Shown here piece after piece: positions 48,839-61,621 of a DNA stretch of 64,000 nt. The stretch lies in assembly GCA_001600055.1 (NCBI GenBank), contig BCIV01000005.1, positions 702,228 to 766,227 on the forward strand, written 5' to 3'. This stretch comes from Filobasidium wieringae. Its lineage: Eukaryota > Basidiomycota > Tremellomycetes > Filobasidiales > Filobasidiaceae. How positions within the stretch are numbered: the first letter of the stretch is position 1; each line of letters starts with the position of its first letter. The position numbers and the translations under genes were made by a program. A model generated the notes under the pieces. The model made no database searches. It worked only from the letters and a program-made list of their open reading frames with translations, and was not told the origin of the DNA.

Positions 48839-51800
48839 TCATTTCTTACTAAGGAATCCCCCAGAAAGACGAGAAAGAGCGTTCCCTCGTTCTCTAGCGC
48901 CTGCCCTATCGATTTTAGGTCGTTTGGAAGAGGGTGGCGGTGTGTCGTTGCCTGCACGATTAATTGGGTTAAGCTCTACAAGATATCAACGTCAGCTGGT
49001 GTATGTTGGCGATCGAAACCGGTAGTCACCTTCGAGAGATCGTTTCCTATCTGGTGATCTAGAGGATTCGAGAGCGACTGATCCGGCCATAGAGATAGAT
49101 TGTCGTTTGTCTTCCTGCCTTGAGATCTCTGAGGGATGATTGTCAACAATCCCTCCAAGGCGCGATGATAGCGAAGGTTTAGGGTAAGGCGATGTAGAAC
49201 GCTGCAGAAGAAGTAGGTCAACTCCTAGATCTTAAACACACACATAACGGTATTACTCACGTCCAAGTCAGTCGAAATGGTCGGTCCCGCCGCTCTGACC
49301 GGAATGGGGCTTGAGATCGTAGGCGACTTTTCTTGACGTGGTTGCATATGAGGATGTGGTGGAAGCTCCCGGTCGATTCGGGAATGCAGATTGTTGCTCA
49401 AAGGCGCATCAGATCGTTGACTCCGCCTGTCGGACTGTCGTCGGTCTTGCTCCCCTTCCCCGTGGATTACGCGCTCCTGAGTACCGCGATCTGTTCGCGG
49501 CGTCGTAGAATCCCTAGAGACTAAACCCATTCGTTCTGCCAGTTTTGGTGTCGCTGCAGCTGATTGATCTTCTTGCCCTTTCGTATCAAGGAACTTGGTT
49601 GTTTCAGGTGTCCTGGCCCTTTCAACCTCCGTCCTGTCTTCACGGCGATCTTGTTGACTCGGTGGGTCTGCTGTAGTGTTCCTGCGCCTGTTGTCCTCGT
49701 AACGTGCATTCAAGGCATCCAGATGAGCGACATTAGGAGCAGGCTTGTTGATATCGTTGACTTGATGTATGGAGGTACGACTCGCTCTGTCGCTTCGGTC
49801 GTCTTGGCGCTTCTGGTCGTCGTCTGCATCCTTTCTGCGATCTCTGATATGCTCCCTCTCTCTTTCCCTTCCAGCTCCGACCGGTCTGCTTCGTTCGCGG
49901 TCTCCCTCTTTCTCTCGCTCGCGATCCCGATCTCGAGTGTCTTTACGATCTCTCCTTCCATAACCGTTGTCTTTTGCTTCGATACGGCTACCTCTGTCCC
50001 TGTCAGTGTCTCGAGATCTTTCTCTTCGCTCTCTGTGGTCTCGATTTCGGTCGCGACCATCGCGGTCACTTTTACGATCTGTCCTGTCGCGGATCGACCG
50101 GGAGTCCCTTTCGTCCTTTCCATCGCGAGCCCTCTCGCGGTCACGGTCTCGAGGCCGGTCGAGGGTGCGCTCCTTCTCCCTTTCACGATCACGTTCATGT
50201 CGATCCTTAGGCCTTTCCCTGTCCCTGGTCTTGGAATCGTCCTCATGTTTGCGATCGCGGTCGGAACGGCTTCTCTTGCGCTCAACGTTGTCGTAGTCTC
50301 TTTCACGGTCGATGCGTTCTCGCTCGGACCGTCTGACGTCCGATACATTGTCTGGAATCTTGGCATTACCTGCGCTGAAACTGCTGCGATCGTCTTCCCC
50401 TCGTCTTCGCTCTAGATCATCGGGATAACGTTTTCTATCTGCCTCTCTACGGGAAGTACTAGCTCGACTCATTCGGCTATCAACGCTACCGCTGCGACTG
50501 CCAGGAACACGTTGAGGGGAGAGTTCCCGCCTCGACTGGCCGTTCTGACGATCCGCGACTCGATCTCGCATTTCCTTCGGCGCAGCGGGGGGAGGCATGG
50601 CCCTTAGTCTAGCAGATTCGTCGTTCTTGAGTTTGGTTGAAGGACTCGGTTCGCGGCTCGCCTCGATGCGAGGTGTCGAGGAGCGGTTCGGCGCACGCTC
50701 GGTGTCCGCCCGTGGTCCCCTCGGAGGAGCAGAAATATCTGTCGCCACTGAAGTTGTCCGGGAGTTGACTCGAGATCTCGGTTCCGTGGGTAGCTCACGC
50801 TTTCGAGGTTCTGTCGGTATCGTTTTGATATCCGGCAAAGCATCCGCTATCATACCCTTAGCCTCAGCGGATTCAATCTCCACTGCCAAGTCCGCTGTAA
50901 TCTTGTTACTGTCGCTGACATGACCGTTGAGTTTGCTGTGATCGATTTTTGGAGAAGCCAATGGTGGGGTGCTCCGGCCCTTGCCCTCAGCCTTCTGTCT
51001 AGTCAGTTGTTCTCTTAAAGCTTTGAGATCAACATTGGCAGCAGGAGCAGGTTCCATGTGAACATCGACAGATGCATCGCCCGGCTTGTCTATTTCGGTG
51101 GCTTCAATGGCCGAGACATCTTCGGGGTGATTCGCCATCTGTTTCTCTGTTTCAAGCGATCCTACAGAGATCTCACGAGGAGTGTCAGGCTTCTCGTCCA
51201 CCTCCATTGCATTCGGTAGCGATGCCTCCTGCTTGTCTTCGGCAGCGAGGGGCACAGTCGTTTTGAGTGATTGATCATTAGCTGAAGGTAGACTCTCCGG
51301 TTTCACAGGAGCTGTAGAGCCCGGTGGTTTACAGTATTGGCCGACCGGAATCAGAGCAATTGACTTGTCCCTCTTCCCCCCCTCAAGTAAGGAGGTGTAT
51401 CTAATTTGTACGACGACAACAAAATTAGTCTATCGCAAAATAATAAGCACGGGTAGGATTAACAGCTTACGCTTGAACAACAAGAAGCAAGTCTTCTCTA
51501 GGATCTTCTCTCGCTTTCTCTCGTTTTTTGAAATTCTCGAGGGATTTCACAACTTCGTTGTATAACCGATCCACCTTCGGGAATACTGGAATCAATCGTT
51601 GGGCTAAAGTTAGCCCATTCTTAATATGTAGGTAGTCCGATGATTCGAGGCAAAGGTTGATGGCCTGCAAGATGAGAAGCTCGTCAACATCGAGCGGTTT
51701 CGGTGAAGCCGGATCAGACTCTCACCTTAGCGAGCCTTCTATGCCATTTGTAGCACATATTGCGGAACATCTCCCAATCTAGGTAGCGAGGGGCATCCAA

Positions 51801-54800
51801 TTTCATGCCGTGTAGGAGCCCATCGTAATCGTTGTCGGGGTCAGCACCAAGGGCCTCTTTTTCGTAGAGCTCCTTGCTCATATGCCAAGGCTCCAGATCC
51901 CCAAGCATAGTCGATAAACAACGTCCTGCAGCAACAGCATAAGCATGAGTCTATAGTAATGGCTGCTAATTCGTGGCTGGCGTACCCAGATTTGCCACTT
52001 CGCGTTCACTGCATGAGAAAATGAAAGGGACAAAGCTGTCAGGAAAGAACTGGTTGTCATATCGGTTGTTAGCTAAGAAACGCCTTCAGTATCATGAAGC
52101 AGTCCTTACTTCTTCGTAAAACAAGAGCAATGAGAAATTGGGTGTCCTATTGTCGTGCAGGTATCGGCCAAAGCGAGCCACAAAAAGTGCATCTGCGGTA
52201 CTGTAAATCGCCCGAGGATAGAAACAGGTCGCATGCAGTAACGAAGCCAATTGTCGCTTCTCCTTTATAGCAGGTTTATCTGGATTACGAGTTCAGCTTT
52301 CGATCGGTGCTCTCTGCCTATGAAATTCAACGCACCTGAGAACCAGGTAGATTTTTCAGAACTAACGCGGGAAGCTGCAGTCTCGACCACTTTCTTCTGC
52401 AACTCTTCCTCGATTTTCAGTTTAGCTGAAAGACTCGATAGCTCAGCCTTGTTGCTACGGTAAGCTTCGATCCAATCGGAAGTGAGGTTTCGGTTTAGAA
52501 GCCAGCCGTCGAGCTTAAGTATCGAGCTTTCAAATCGTGCTACTGCTGATTTATAGGCTTCACCTGGGACGCGCAGCTCGGGTAGTGCCATTTGCCAGAA
52601 TGATGCAATGAAAGGCTCTCTAATGGGGAAGGTCAGCAAACGCGTCGAGACGTAAGGACTAACCACATAGCTTACAGGCGGTTGGCACGGACTTCCACTG
52701 GGACGCAACGAGCCGTGTCAAGTACCAATGGTAAGAGCGGGGATTGTATTGTTTCTTCGTTCCATGTCACCATTGCAGCTTCATCTGCACTGGTAACCCG
52801 ATTCTTCCAGCCTAGCCTCAAACGAAGATACGCTTCGCGATCGTTCTACAAGAAAGGCAAGCTCGACGAAGGTTGTTGCACTATGTATCAGGAGGGACTC
52901 ACGTATATACTGCGATAAAGTTGCGGACGGATAATGTGATAGGTCGATCCCCAACTCAGACCGAAATTTTCGTGAAGTTGACGGAAAGTCGGCATCATCG
53001 TGGCTATTTGATCTGAACTGAGACCAACTTGGAGAAGGCGGAGATACTGAGAGAGAACATTGTGGCACTGAACAGATCGTGGCTGATAAGCAATTGTTGA
53101 GCTTAGGTCGTTCACAAGAAGACTCACATCGTCAAAGGCTAGACCCAGCTGTTTGGTGTGACCGAGATTTTCTGTTGCAACGAACACACAAGCTTCCCTA
53201 GCCTGAGCGATTGAGACGAGTAGCGGGAATGTCAAATTTGAATTCTGGAGAGCTTGCAGCAATCTGGTTCGCGAATTCTCGTATACCATGGCTTTTTTGG
53301 GTCGACCACGAGTGGTTCTTTCGTTCTCGTCCGTCGGCGGCGGCGGGAAATGGATCTGTGTCAAATCAATAGCTTCCACTTGCATCAGAGGTCCTCCAGC
53401 CAAGCATGCAACTTGCGCCTTTGTTTGATCTTGCGCAATCTCGATACCAGACATTTTGCTGATCAATTGCTTTAGTGTAATAAGGTCAGCCAGACTTTGT
53501 TTCTTCAACTGGTTTGCGATTTGTTGAACAAGTGGCTCGAGGGGCATCGCAGTGTATCGCTTTGCAAGCCGACCGATGAAAGAGGACACAGCTGCGTAGC
53601 GATCGCGCTCGATCTAGATCAGTACTAACGGATGGCCGTTTAGATAAATGCTGGCTTACCTTGTAACCAAGCCGATGCGGTAAGACCGTCGCTTTTTACC
53701 CGCTCCTTGCTCTCGTCTGAAAGCGCATCCAAAAGCATGAACATTGTGACATCCCAACCCAAATCGCTCAGGTATCGGGCACTCTCGACGACAGTATCTA
53801 TCATGTTCTCATAGCTCATGATCTGCGGTAGTATGGCCTGCCACAAAGCTGTAGGAGCAGAGTAGCTTCCTTTGCCAATCGCCCGAGCGTGCGCTCGATT
53901 CAGATCGCTTGTCATCCTCTTCAGAGTCTGCTTTGTAGTATTCTGCACGGCTGCAGCAGCAAGGCCCATGGCAGGAATATATGACCTGTCTTTTGTCTCG
54001 GTCATGGCGATATGCCATTCTCCGTATAGCGAATAGCGGAATTCGTAAGGTAGTGGTTTGATGAGGGGCCAAAGCTCGACATTGTAACCATAATGAGCCG
54101 GTAGCAACGGCATTGCGGGCAATAATGCTGTCCTTATCATATTAATCCATGCCTGCTTGTTTTGCTCGGTTGCCTGGTGACAGAATAGATCGAAACTTCA
54201 GTCAGGGAGCGCAATGGTTTATCAGGGTTTGACTCACATCTATGGTCATGTGATGTACCCCGATCCTGCATAGCGATATCAGTACATTTACGTTCGCAGC
54301 AGCCCTCGCTCCAACGATTCTCATGAACGGCTGAGCCTTAGCGACTACGTCTGCAGGCGATGCCCAACGCTCCAACTGGGTAGACCATTCCTTGAAGAAG
54401 AATTTGTACTGTTGCTTCTCGGTGTCTAACGGCTCTGGACAGTATAACGTGGCAATTTGTTCAGGGTCACTAAACTGGAAATGGGTGCGATAGTTCTGAC
54501 TGAGAGTCGGGATGTCGGCATTTTGTAAGACTTCAAGCGCGTCGCAAGCCGGTTGCAAGGCATACTCGACTATCCGCATGATCAACAAAGCTACTTGTTC
54601 TGAATACTGTGCGATCACTGGCCAGCGGGAGATGATGTAGAAGGCAGGTTGCAAGTGACCGATAGCGAGCAGAGCTTCACACAGCTGAATCTTCTGAATT
54701 GCAAGATCCTTCCTGGGCTTGGGCGCTTCATTCTCAGCGTCTGCGGTATTGTAACCTTTAGGAGCGTCGTCATCCGGCAACGCTGCTGCCATCAAGAGAG

Positions 54801-56180
54801 CATTACCTCCAAGGTTCCGAATATCTTGCTGTGTCTTTGTTTTGTATGCTCGCAATAGACCATCCATACCAGCATCATCTAAAGAGAGATATGGTAAGAT
54901 ATCGAGCGTCCTGATGAAGCCTTGCCGTATCAGAATAGCAGTCATATAGAGAAGCTCTATTGGCGCATCCGTTGGATCCTCTTCTACTCCTTTCAGATCC
55001 CCATTGTGATATTGGTGGAAAGCGAATTTGAAGCCTAGAGTTTGAGTTAAGATCTTGTTGCCAGTTTCAGAGCTGACCTGACTCGTAAATTCGGTCGTTA
55101 CGGTGGATAGAATATTCCCTTCAGTATCAATGTCAACCAACGGACCAGAACCGTCTTCTGGTTCATCGGCAGTCGCGCCTGACGGTGTGGTATTCCTCTT
55201 TGCCCAAGGCGATACTTCCAAGACATCCAAGTAAAACCGCCAGTGTGTAGCGATTCGCTGGCAGAACGCATCTAGCAACAAGTCCGCTATCCGCTGGGGA
55301 CTCAAATCATACCATCCAATTATGGCCAGACACTCTCTCCATAATGCCTTAGCTCGACTTTGCCTATCCACCGGATCTTCCTCATCTCCACCTTGCTTCA
55401 AGAATCTATCATCATCCAGCAACACCATTATCGAGGTGTAACCTTCCGAAGCTTCTCTGGAAAGGTTGTACTTCTTCTGCTTGTAGTATGTCGCGGTCCT
55501 TTTCCGTCGCTCTGCAGCAGCATGTTTCTGAGCGTTACTGTTAGGTGGTAACAGTGTGAGGAAAGGATCGGTGAGTAGAGAGGATGGAAGGATATATGCT
55601 GCTCGTTCAGGAGTTACGAAACCAGATGACTGGTGATATTAAAGATTCTATTAGCTGGAGAACTTAAGCTGTTCTTCAGTTGGACTGACCATGAGCGATC
55701 GTAACACAGCTAAAGGTCTTGGGCATTGCGCATTCTGCTTGTCTGTAGCCGCATCTCCACCTTCCAGCCTAGCAAGCTCCTCCTTTCTTAGGTTATCTTG
55801 CTCGACTACAGCAGTGACTACATCTATTACTGCCTCTTGAAAGACTCCTATTCGGTCATTGTCCTTGAACTCGGAGATGAACGAAGCCAGGGATTCCACG
55901 GATGGACAGCTCTCCTTGAGCAATAGATAAAGGAGGGCATGAATAAGCGGAAGAGCACTAGCATTTCCGAGGCATTCATCTAGAAGTCTGGTGAGGATTT
56001 TATTGCTAAATATTACCCGCTCATTAGATTCGAGCTCCGACTTGTCTGGGTTCGTGCCACTCACCAAACCGATTTGCCAGTCGCAGACCACCCTTCTTCG
56101 GTCTTGCAGTCAGCGACGGCATCCTGTATCTCCTGGTAGCCCTGAGTCAAGAGTAATTCTGAGCTTCCAGAAGAGCTCAT
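48839..56180 (-). CDS. THO2: THO2, largest subunit of the THO/TREX complex
   Basis: Fourteen exons: 56065-56180, 55690-56005, 54238-55629, 53660-54173, 52903-53591, 52676-52845, 52336-52619, 52110-52279, 51986-52049, 51726-51925, 51471-51664, 49261-51400, 49030-49201, 48839-48975; 2185 residues. The core matches THOC2/Tho2 (W-P-L-I-K-P-L-P-Y-E-F-R-Y; N-R-T-P-N-F-S; S-E-R-E-V-A-N-L-G; K-W-H-R-R-L-A-K). THO couples transcription elongation with mRNA export and limits R-loops. The last 800 residues (mostly exon 12) are disordered and dense in D-R, R-E and R-D dipeptides, making the protein about 600 residues longer than yeast or human THO2. Positions of splice sites in exons 5, 8 and 9 were settled by phase and family motifs. 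Confidence 0.93.
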
Positions 56181-58020
56181 GGTGTTTATCAGGCTATCTG
56201 ATTGGCCCTGAGAATGAACAGATTGGATGCGTTACCTACCTGGTTACTCGTATTGCTCAGATCGTGAACGAGATGTTGCAGTTCCACCGGTACGCGTCGC
56301 CCATAACGCATATTCATCCGAGCCTCCACTTCATATTCATGTTTCAGATGGGCCGTCAATTACGCGATTACTTTGCACCGTGAGTTTTCGTATGGGGCCG
56401 TAGGGCGTAGTTCGCTCCTATCTTCAGCGGAGACTAGGAAATGGACTCGTTAGATTGATGTTATTGACGTATAGTAGGAGTGGCTTCAGTAGAAATAGGT
56501 CAAAGAAGCTGATTCGATGGAGTAGCGAAGACACATTGGTTAGTCGTCGATCAACCGTTTCACACACTAGTTTTAAAGAGAGGCTTCCGTTGTCTCTCGT
56601 TCCGTACAGGAAGTGGGAAGAGTAGGCTGTAATACTTGTGCTGTTATATTTCAGACTTGCGTACGAGATGTGGAGCAGTGTAAGAGATGACGTCCATGCA
56701 CGACTATGTAATCGTGGGTATCGTTATGCCATGACACTTCACACCATGTCAAGTGTGCTACAATGTATGACGTTGTTGGGACGACAGTCGGGTGTATATA
56801 TGCTTCGGCGTTAGTAGTTGTCAAGAGAACCTGGTCTTATAAGCTGTGGCAATATGTATCCTCAATAAGGTTCGATTTTCTATCTCGACCCGAGAGTTGC
56901 ATGATAACTGCGAGAGCAAGGGTCATGACCGAGGAATTCTTTCAAGGCAAAGCTCTACGTATCCGCAGAGATCTGTCTTCCGCTATAATTGATATGCCTC
57001 AGTACCAGTATATTCAGTATCAACCCGATGGCAGCAGCAGATTATCGACGCGTGTTTCAGCATATCTGTGCCAACGCAACGACTCCTGCTCAAGGCATAG
57101 GAATCAGCTCATGACCCCACTGACTTTACTGCATAGCGGTTTGCATAATGGGTTCACACCAAGGTGTCTGATAGATACCGATGGATGTCTCGTTGTTGGA
57201 CTCTGGGTCCTTACCAAACCCCAAGCGGATCAGACAAGACGACAAAAGCCTTTCGCAAGGTGAAGAATATGACATGTAAATCCGGTGATTGCGAAGACCA
57301 ATCTGCCCGTAAAGATCGAGAAGAATTTAGGAGATCTCGAACATGTCATATATGACAATCGCCAATCATGATCACTACTAAAGATCACGATGATTTACGC
57401 CATGGGACCTATTACGGAGCTGTACGACCTCGATGTACCGTATGATTTCATTTACATGTGCAGTAATATGTCAAATATGAAAGGTCCGCACTACTTGCGA
57501 CTTGCAGATGCCGACTCGACATGTTCGAGTTTTATGATTGTAGGATAGGAAGTAACAAGCTAGAAGTTCTAGAAGCCTAGAAGCTAGAAGTGATCCGTCG
57601 AAATTCAAGCTGTCGGCGATTGGAGCGCGCGCGGACTGAAGAGTTTTTCAAATCGCGTTTACTAAGCGGGGAGTCCATGGCCCAGTTCCTTCGCTCTCCG
57701 GTCTGTCGACGACCTTCTTCTTCCAACTGGAAGGAGAGCTGTCTCTAAGGTGATGGAAGGTGACTTCTTCAGAATCGTCAAGCAATCGACTAGTAAGCCC
57801 CGACTTATCGGACGTGGAGATTGTGTCAATAGCTGATCGCTTGCTGTACGACAATTTTTCTTTTCTTCTCGCCTGCAATTGCATCAATAAACAAAAACTC
57901 GGACTTAAAACAATCACCTTCTGCGAATACCCAACATCACATAATCCACCACTACAACCGTTGCGTCTCCTCAACCCTACTTTGACATTCATATAAACTT
58001 AGTCCTCACGAAGATCCAAA
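56181..58020. other. Long divergent intergenic region between THO2 and RPS1
   Basis: About 1.8 kb, the largest gap after the right-end gap. A 166-codon plus-strand frame (56763-57263) has no motif and is not called. An 11-bp perfect inverted repeat, ATATGACATGT (57267-57277) and ACATGTCATAT (57344-57354), and four CTAGAAG copies within 57560-57590 are the visible structures. The last 250 bp before RPS1 are CT-rich, as in fungal ribosomal-protein promoters. Confidence 0.5.
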
Positions 58021-59046
58021 ATGGCTGTCGGCAAAAACAAGAGATTGTCTAAGGGGTTAGTCGGCAGGAGGCGTCAAGATTGGATGGGCTTTTTCTGACA
58101 GTTTGGCAAACAGAAAGAAGGGTTTGAAGAAGAAGACAGTAGACCCCTTCTCCAGGAAGGACTGGTACGATGTTAAGGCCCCCTCCATCTTCGAGGTCAA
58201 GAACGTCGGAAAGACCTTGGTAAACAGGTCTCAGGGTTTGAGTGCGTAGTCGACATAGCACAACCAAAACGAGCGATTCCCTGATGTACGTTCTATCTCT
58301 TCTTACTATAGAGAACGCCAACGACTCCCTCAAGGGACGAGTAATGGAGTTCTCGCTCGGTGACTTGAACAAGGAGGAAGACCAGGCTTTCAGGAAGATC
58401 AAGCTCAGGGTTGAGGACATCAAGGTTCGTACAAGCCGACAAAGGCGACATCGATTACATACTTATAAGGATGTTGCCACGTCAGGGAAAGAACTGTTTG
58501 ACTTCTTTCTACGGAATGGACTTCACCACTGACAAGATCCGATCTCTCGTCCGAAAGTGGCAGTCTTTGATCGAGGCTCACATCGATGTCCGAACCAGCG
58601 ATGGATACCTCGTCAGGCTTTTCGCCATTGCCTTCACCAGGAAGAACAGGCAGCAGGTCAAGAAGACCTCTTACGCCCAGGCCGCCCAGATCAGGCAGAT
58701 CAGGCAGAAGATGTTCGAGATCATGAAGAGGGAGTCCGAGTGCGAGCTGAAGGAGTTGGTCCAGAAGTTCGTACCCGAGTCGATTGGCCGAGAGATTGAG
58801 AAGGCCACCAAGGGAATCTTCCCCCTCCAGCACGTCTACGTGCGAAAGGCCAAGATCATCAAGTCCCCCAAGATCGACCTTGGAAAGCTCCTCGAGGCCC
58901 ACGGCGAGGCTGACAACGTTAGTCGAGCCCATCCGAACCTCTTTGGCATTATCTGATACTAAATGTTTTGCTTGTTTCTTTCACAGTCTACCGGTACCAA
59001 GGTTGTCTCCGACTTCGTTGAGCCCGAGGTTCAGGCTTCCGTTTAA
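58021..59046 (+). CDS. RPS1: 40S ribosomal protein S1 (eS1, S3a)
   Basis: Five exons: 58021-58055, 58114-58241, 58312-58424, 58486-58917, 58987-59046; 255 residues, the same as yeast Rps1. It starts [12 protein letters not shown], contains [20 protein letters not shown] and [10 protein letters not shown], and ends E-V-Q-A-S-V. It is part of the 40S platform near the mRNA exit. Several donors (GTTAGT, GTGCGT, GTTCGT) are non-optimal; the acceptor of exon 2 (CAAACAG) is set by the conserved K-K-G-L-K-K-K. Confidence 0.96.
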
Positions 59047-59526
59047 GTGCATCTTTTCTAAAAGAAAGGTTGTGTTTTTATGGGGCTCGTCATCGTGGGT
59101 TGTAGCATGATCTGATCATACATGGTGGACCGGAATCTGAAGCAGGACGAACGGAGACTAGTGTATTTGGGGAGTTATATCACTTTTGTTTTGTTTGGCG
59201 CATGTAGTCCTTCGTACGGTTGATCGCTTCGGTGATCCGATTCATTGTGGACTGTTTGGATGATGCTATGATACATTATGATTTCTGACTAGTCCGGGCA
59301 CGTTTGAACGATGAGTTGTATGAATAGTCAATGTCACGTTTTCAACCCGGGTGCGGGATCATTTGTTCAGCGATAACGCCATATTCCACCAACCGGTAAT
59401 CAACTCATGCAACTCATTCATGGCAGGAAGGGAACGACTCATTGCATTCAATTACTATATAGAACTGGCAAACTGTTGGGTTTTCGGTTGTCTGTCTACA
59501 TCCGAAGAGGCGCACATTTCTCCAGA
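59047..59526. other. Intergenic: RPS1 3' flank and promoter of next gene
   Basis: About 480 bp between two plus-strand genes. No gene or RNA seen. An upstream plus-strand frame joined to the next gene is read through from non-coding sequence. Confidence 0.5.
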
Positions 59527-60169
59527 ATGTCATTCAATCCGCCTTTCAAGTACATCGAACCAAAAGAGCTAGCGGAGAAGGTCAAGCAGGCCAACCCGGA
59601 GAAAATGCAGATCATCGATGTGAGAGATAGCGATTTCGTTGGAGGCAACATCGTCGGAGCCAAGAACTATCCCAGTGCGAAATTCTACGATGAGGTCAAA
59701 GGACTGGTCGAGGAGCACAAGGATGGTGAGCCATAACTGCACATTGTATGATGATGCGTGTTTACAATTGACATCGTAGCCAAGACTATGGTATTTCGTA
59801 CGTGAGGAATGTCCCGTACGGTCATATGATATCTGTGCTGATTTTTCTGACAGACTGCGCTCTATCGAAGGAACGAGGTCCAAAGTCCGCTAGGATATAC
59901 TCAGAAATCCAGAAAGAGCTGCATCCAGAGAACCCACAGGAAGTTCTAGTATTACGAGGTGGATTTACCGACTTTGCTCAGCAGTTCAAGGTAGGTGGCA
60001 CCCCTGAATAGGCTGGAGACGATATGGCTACTCATCCACGACGTTTGGACTGACAGAACGATCCAGCCCTCGTAGAGAAATATAACAGGTAACGCTTGAT
60101 TGCCAATTTTAGTTAGATTCATCGTGCTAATTCCATCGACTGTTTGGCAGCATGTATCATGATCAATAG
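59527..60169 (+). CDS. Rhodanese/Cdc25-like CX5R phosphatase (Ych1/Ibp1-like)
   Basis: Five exons: 59527-59725, 59780-59797, 59854-59990, 60057-60088, 60151-60169; 134 residues. A single rhodanese domain: I-I-D-V-R-D-S-D-F-V-G-G-N-I-V-G-A near residues 30-50 and the active loop H-C-A-L-S-K-E-R-G, a Cys-x5-Arg signature. The longer loop (five residues between Cys and Arg) is that of Cdc25-type phosphatases and the small fungal enzymes Ych1 and Ibp1 or arsenate reductase Acr2. Exon 2 is 18 nt. No arsenite transporter lies nearby, which argues mildly against arsenate reductase. It converges with the next gene, about 100 bp apart. Confidence 0.88.
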
Positions 60170-60272
60170 AATGTAACGACAAGTAATACATATGCAAGCA
60201 GATACATAGGGGTTAGCGTACACTTGCGAAGTAGGATCTTATGCTCAGGTGATACAGTGTCATCGGACTATG

Positions 60273-61621
60273 CTACAGCCATGATTTGTTGAAACGCTCC
60301 CAGTTCGCTTCTAATCGTTTCACTACACCTTGTTCTCCGTCGGGACGTTCGGATTCGGACTGCAAGTCTTCCGCTGTACGTTCGATTTTCCATCCACGAC
60401 AGCTAGCAATCCAAACGGTCGCCGCCCAGACTCGTTTAGTTGTATCCTGAATTAGATGGGTGTCACTCTCTACCAGAAGGCGATCCGGGTCCGCTGCTCT
60501 GATCAAGTGAGGAGTAACAGGTGTACGACCAGATATAGCTATTGATGGAGATAGGAACAGGTTGGGGAAGTGTCGCTGTTCAGGTAATATATGATGAGGT
60601 TCAGTCATCGCCAGTTAGAGGGGACGGTATGTCTCACCTCCGCTTCCACCCAGCTCTCTACACTCCATCCTCCACAGCTATGCACATCGACGTTGATCCG
60701 GTCGATGAACATGGCTCCGTGTTTTTTCTTGTACTCTTTCAGGTAATCCAACGTAGGCCCTTGAGCTTTCACGCTATGCAAACTGACGTTGATACCCAAC
60801 TCCAGCGCGAGGTTCATTTGCAATTGCAGCAGTCTTATTTGATGCTCTATTGATGGCCGGAACGGTGTCAAGTTCTTGCTCCTTTTGATCTCTTCAGTCT
60901 TTCCGTTCTTTTCAGCAAGCTCTTCTTGGCCAGAGACAGCGATTGTAGCCTCCGCTTTAGGGACATCTGCCTCTTGCTCGCATTGACATTGCTTCGGCCT
61001 GCTACCTGGGAAAGGTACCCGGAAACTTCTATCGATTCCAACTTCCCCGATCATAGCTCTTCCGCCTCGCTTCCAGACCTCTTTGACATGTTCCCTCATT
61101 TTGCCTATCAATGGTTTCACGGCGATGGGTTCAGGTAGGTCAGGCAGGATGTCATCCAAGAGCTTCTTTTGTTCTTCATATTGTTTGGAGGAAGATGACG
61201 GTAGAAAGATTGAGGAGTAGTGATCGGATTTGATTGGAGGGTTTGATTCTTCGCCCAAATGTAGCAGATGAGAGAACCATGGACGGTAACCTGTAAACCC
61301 AGAGAAAGCAAATGTAAGCCAAGGTATTCATCTCTCCGTAATGCCAACGCACCTACCAAAACATGCGATGGTTTCCGGCCCGGGCCGTCGGCTTCTCTTT
61401 ATCGCCCGATCGTCTTCATCTTCATCTCTAAGCCCATGGTCCAATGAGAACTGCGCGACGAGGTCCTGATCTGTCGTCCGAGTTGCCATACTCGCGAGTC
61501 CACCGAGTCCCACATTCTGGACGGTTTCCTCGGAGAAAGGTACATCCGTGGGATGACAATGTGCATCGGTCACTGGTGAGATAAGGTCAATTCTGATACA
61601 ACTGGTCGCAGAGCTGTTCAT
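60273..61621 (-). CDS. TatD-family metal-dependent hydrolase, Scn1-like
   Basis: Three exons: 61357-61621, 60638-61290, 60273-60575; 406 residues. All TatD metal ligands are seen: H-C-H near residue 20, the Glu of G-E-V-G-I-D, the His of V-S-L-H-S-V, the His of V-D-V-H-S-C-G-G and the Asp of L-V-E-S-D-T-H. G-Y-R-P-W-F-S-H and the inserts around residues 60-90 and 165-210 are like the fungal Scn1 (Cut9-interacting) branch rather than bacterial TatD DNase. Proposed roles are 3' to 5' DNA/RNA exonuclease or phosphoesterase activity; none is shown here. The inserted Lys/Glu/Cys-rich segment is poorly conserved. Confidence 0.88.

Noticed and set aside
49564..50415. 283-codon plus-strand frame opposite the THO2 tail
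   Set aside because: It is the mirror of the repetitive R/D/E-rich coding sequence; it has no motif and no separate promoter or splice signals.
56763..57263. 166-codon plus-strand frame in the THO2-RPS1 gap
   Set aside because: No recognisable motif, no good splice structure, base use unlike neighbouring genes.
57560..57590. CTAGAAG repeats as a heat-shock element
   Set aside because: GAA/TTC units are not at the required 5-bp spacing.
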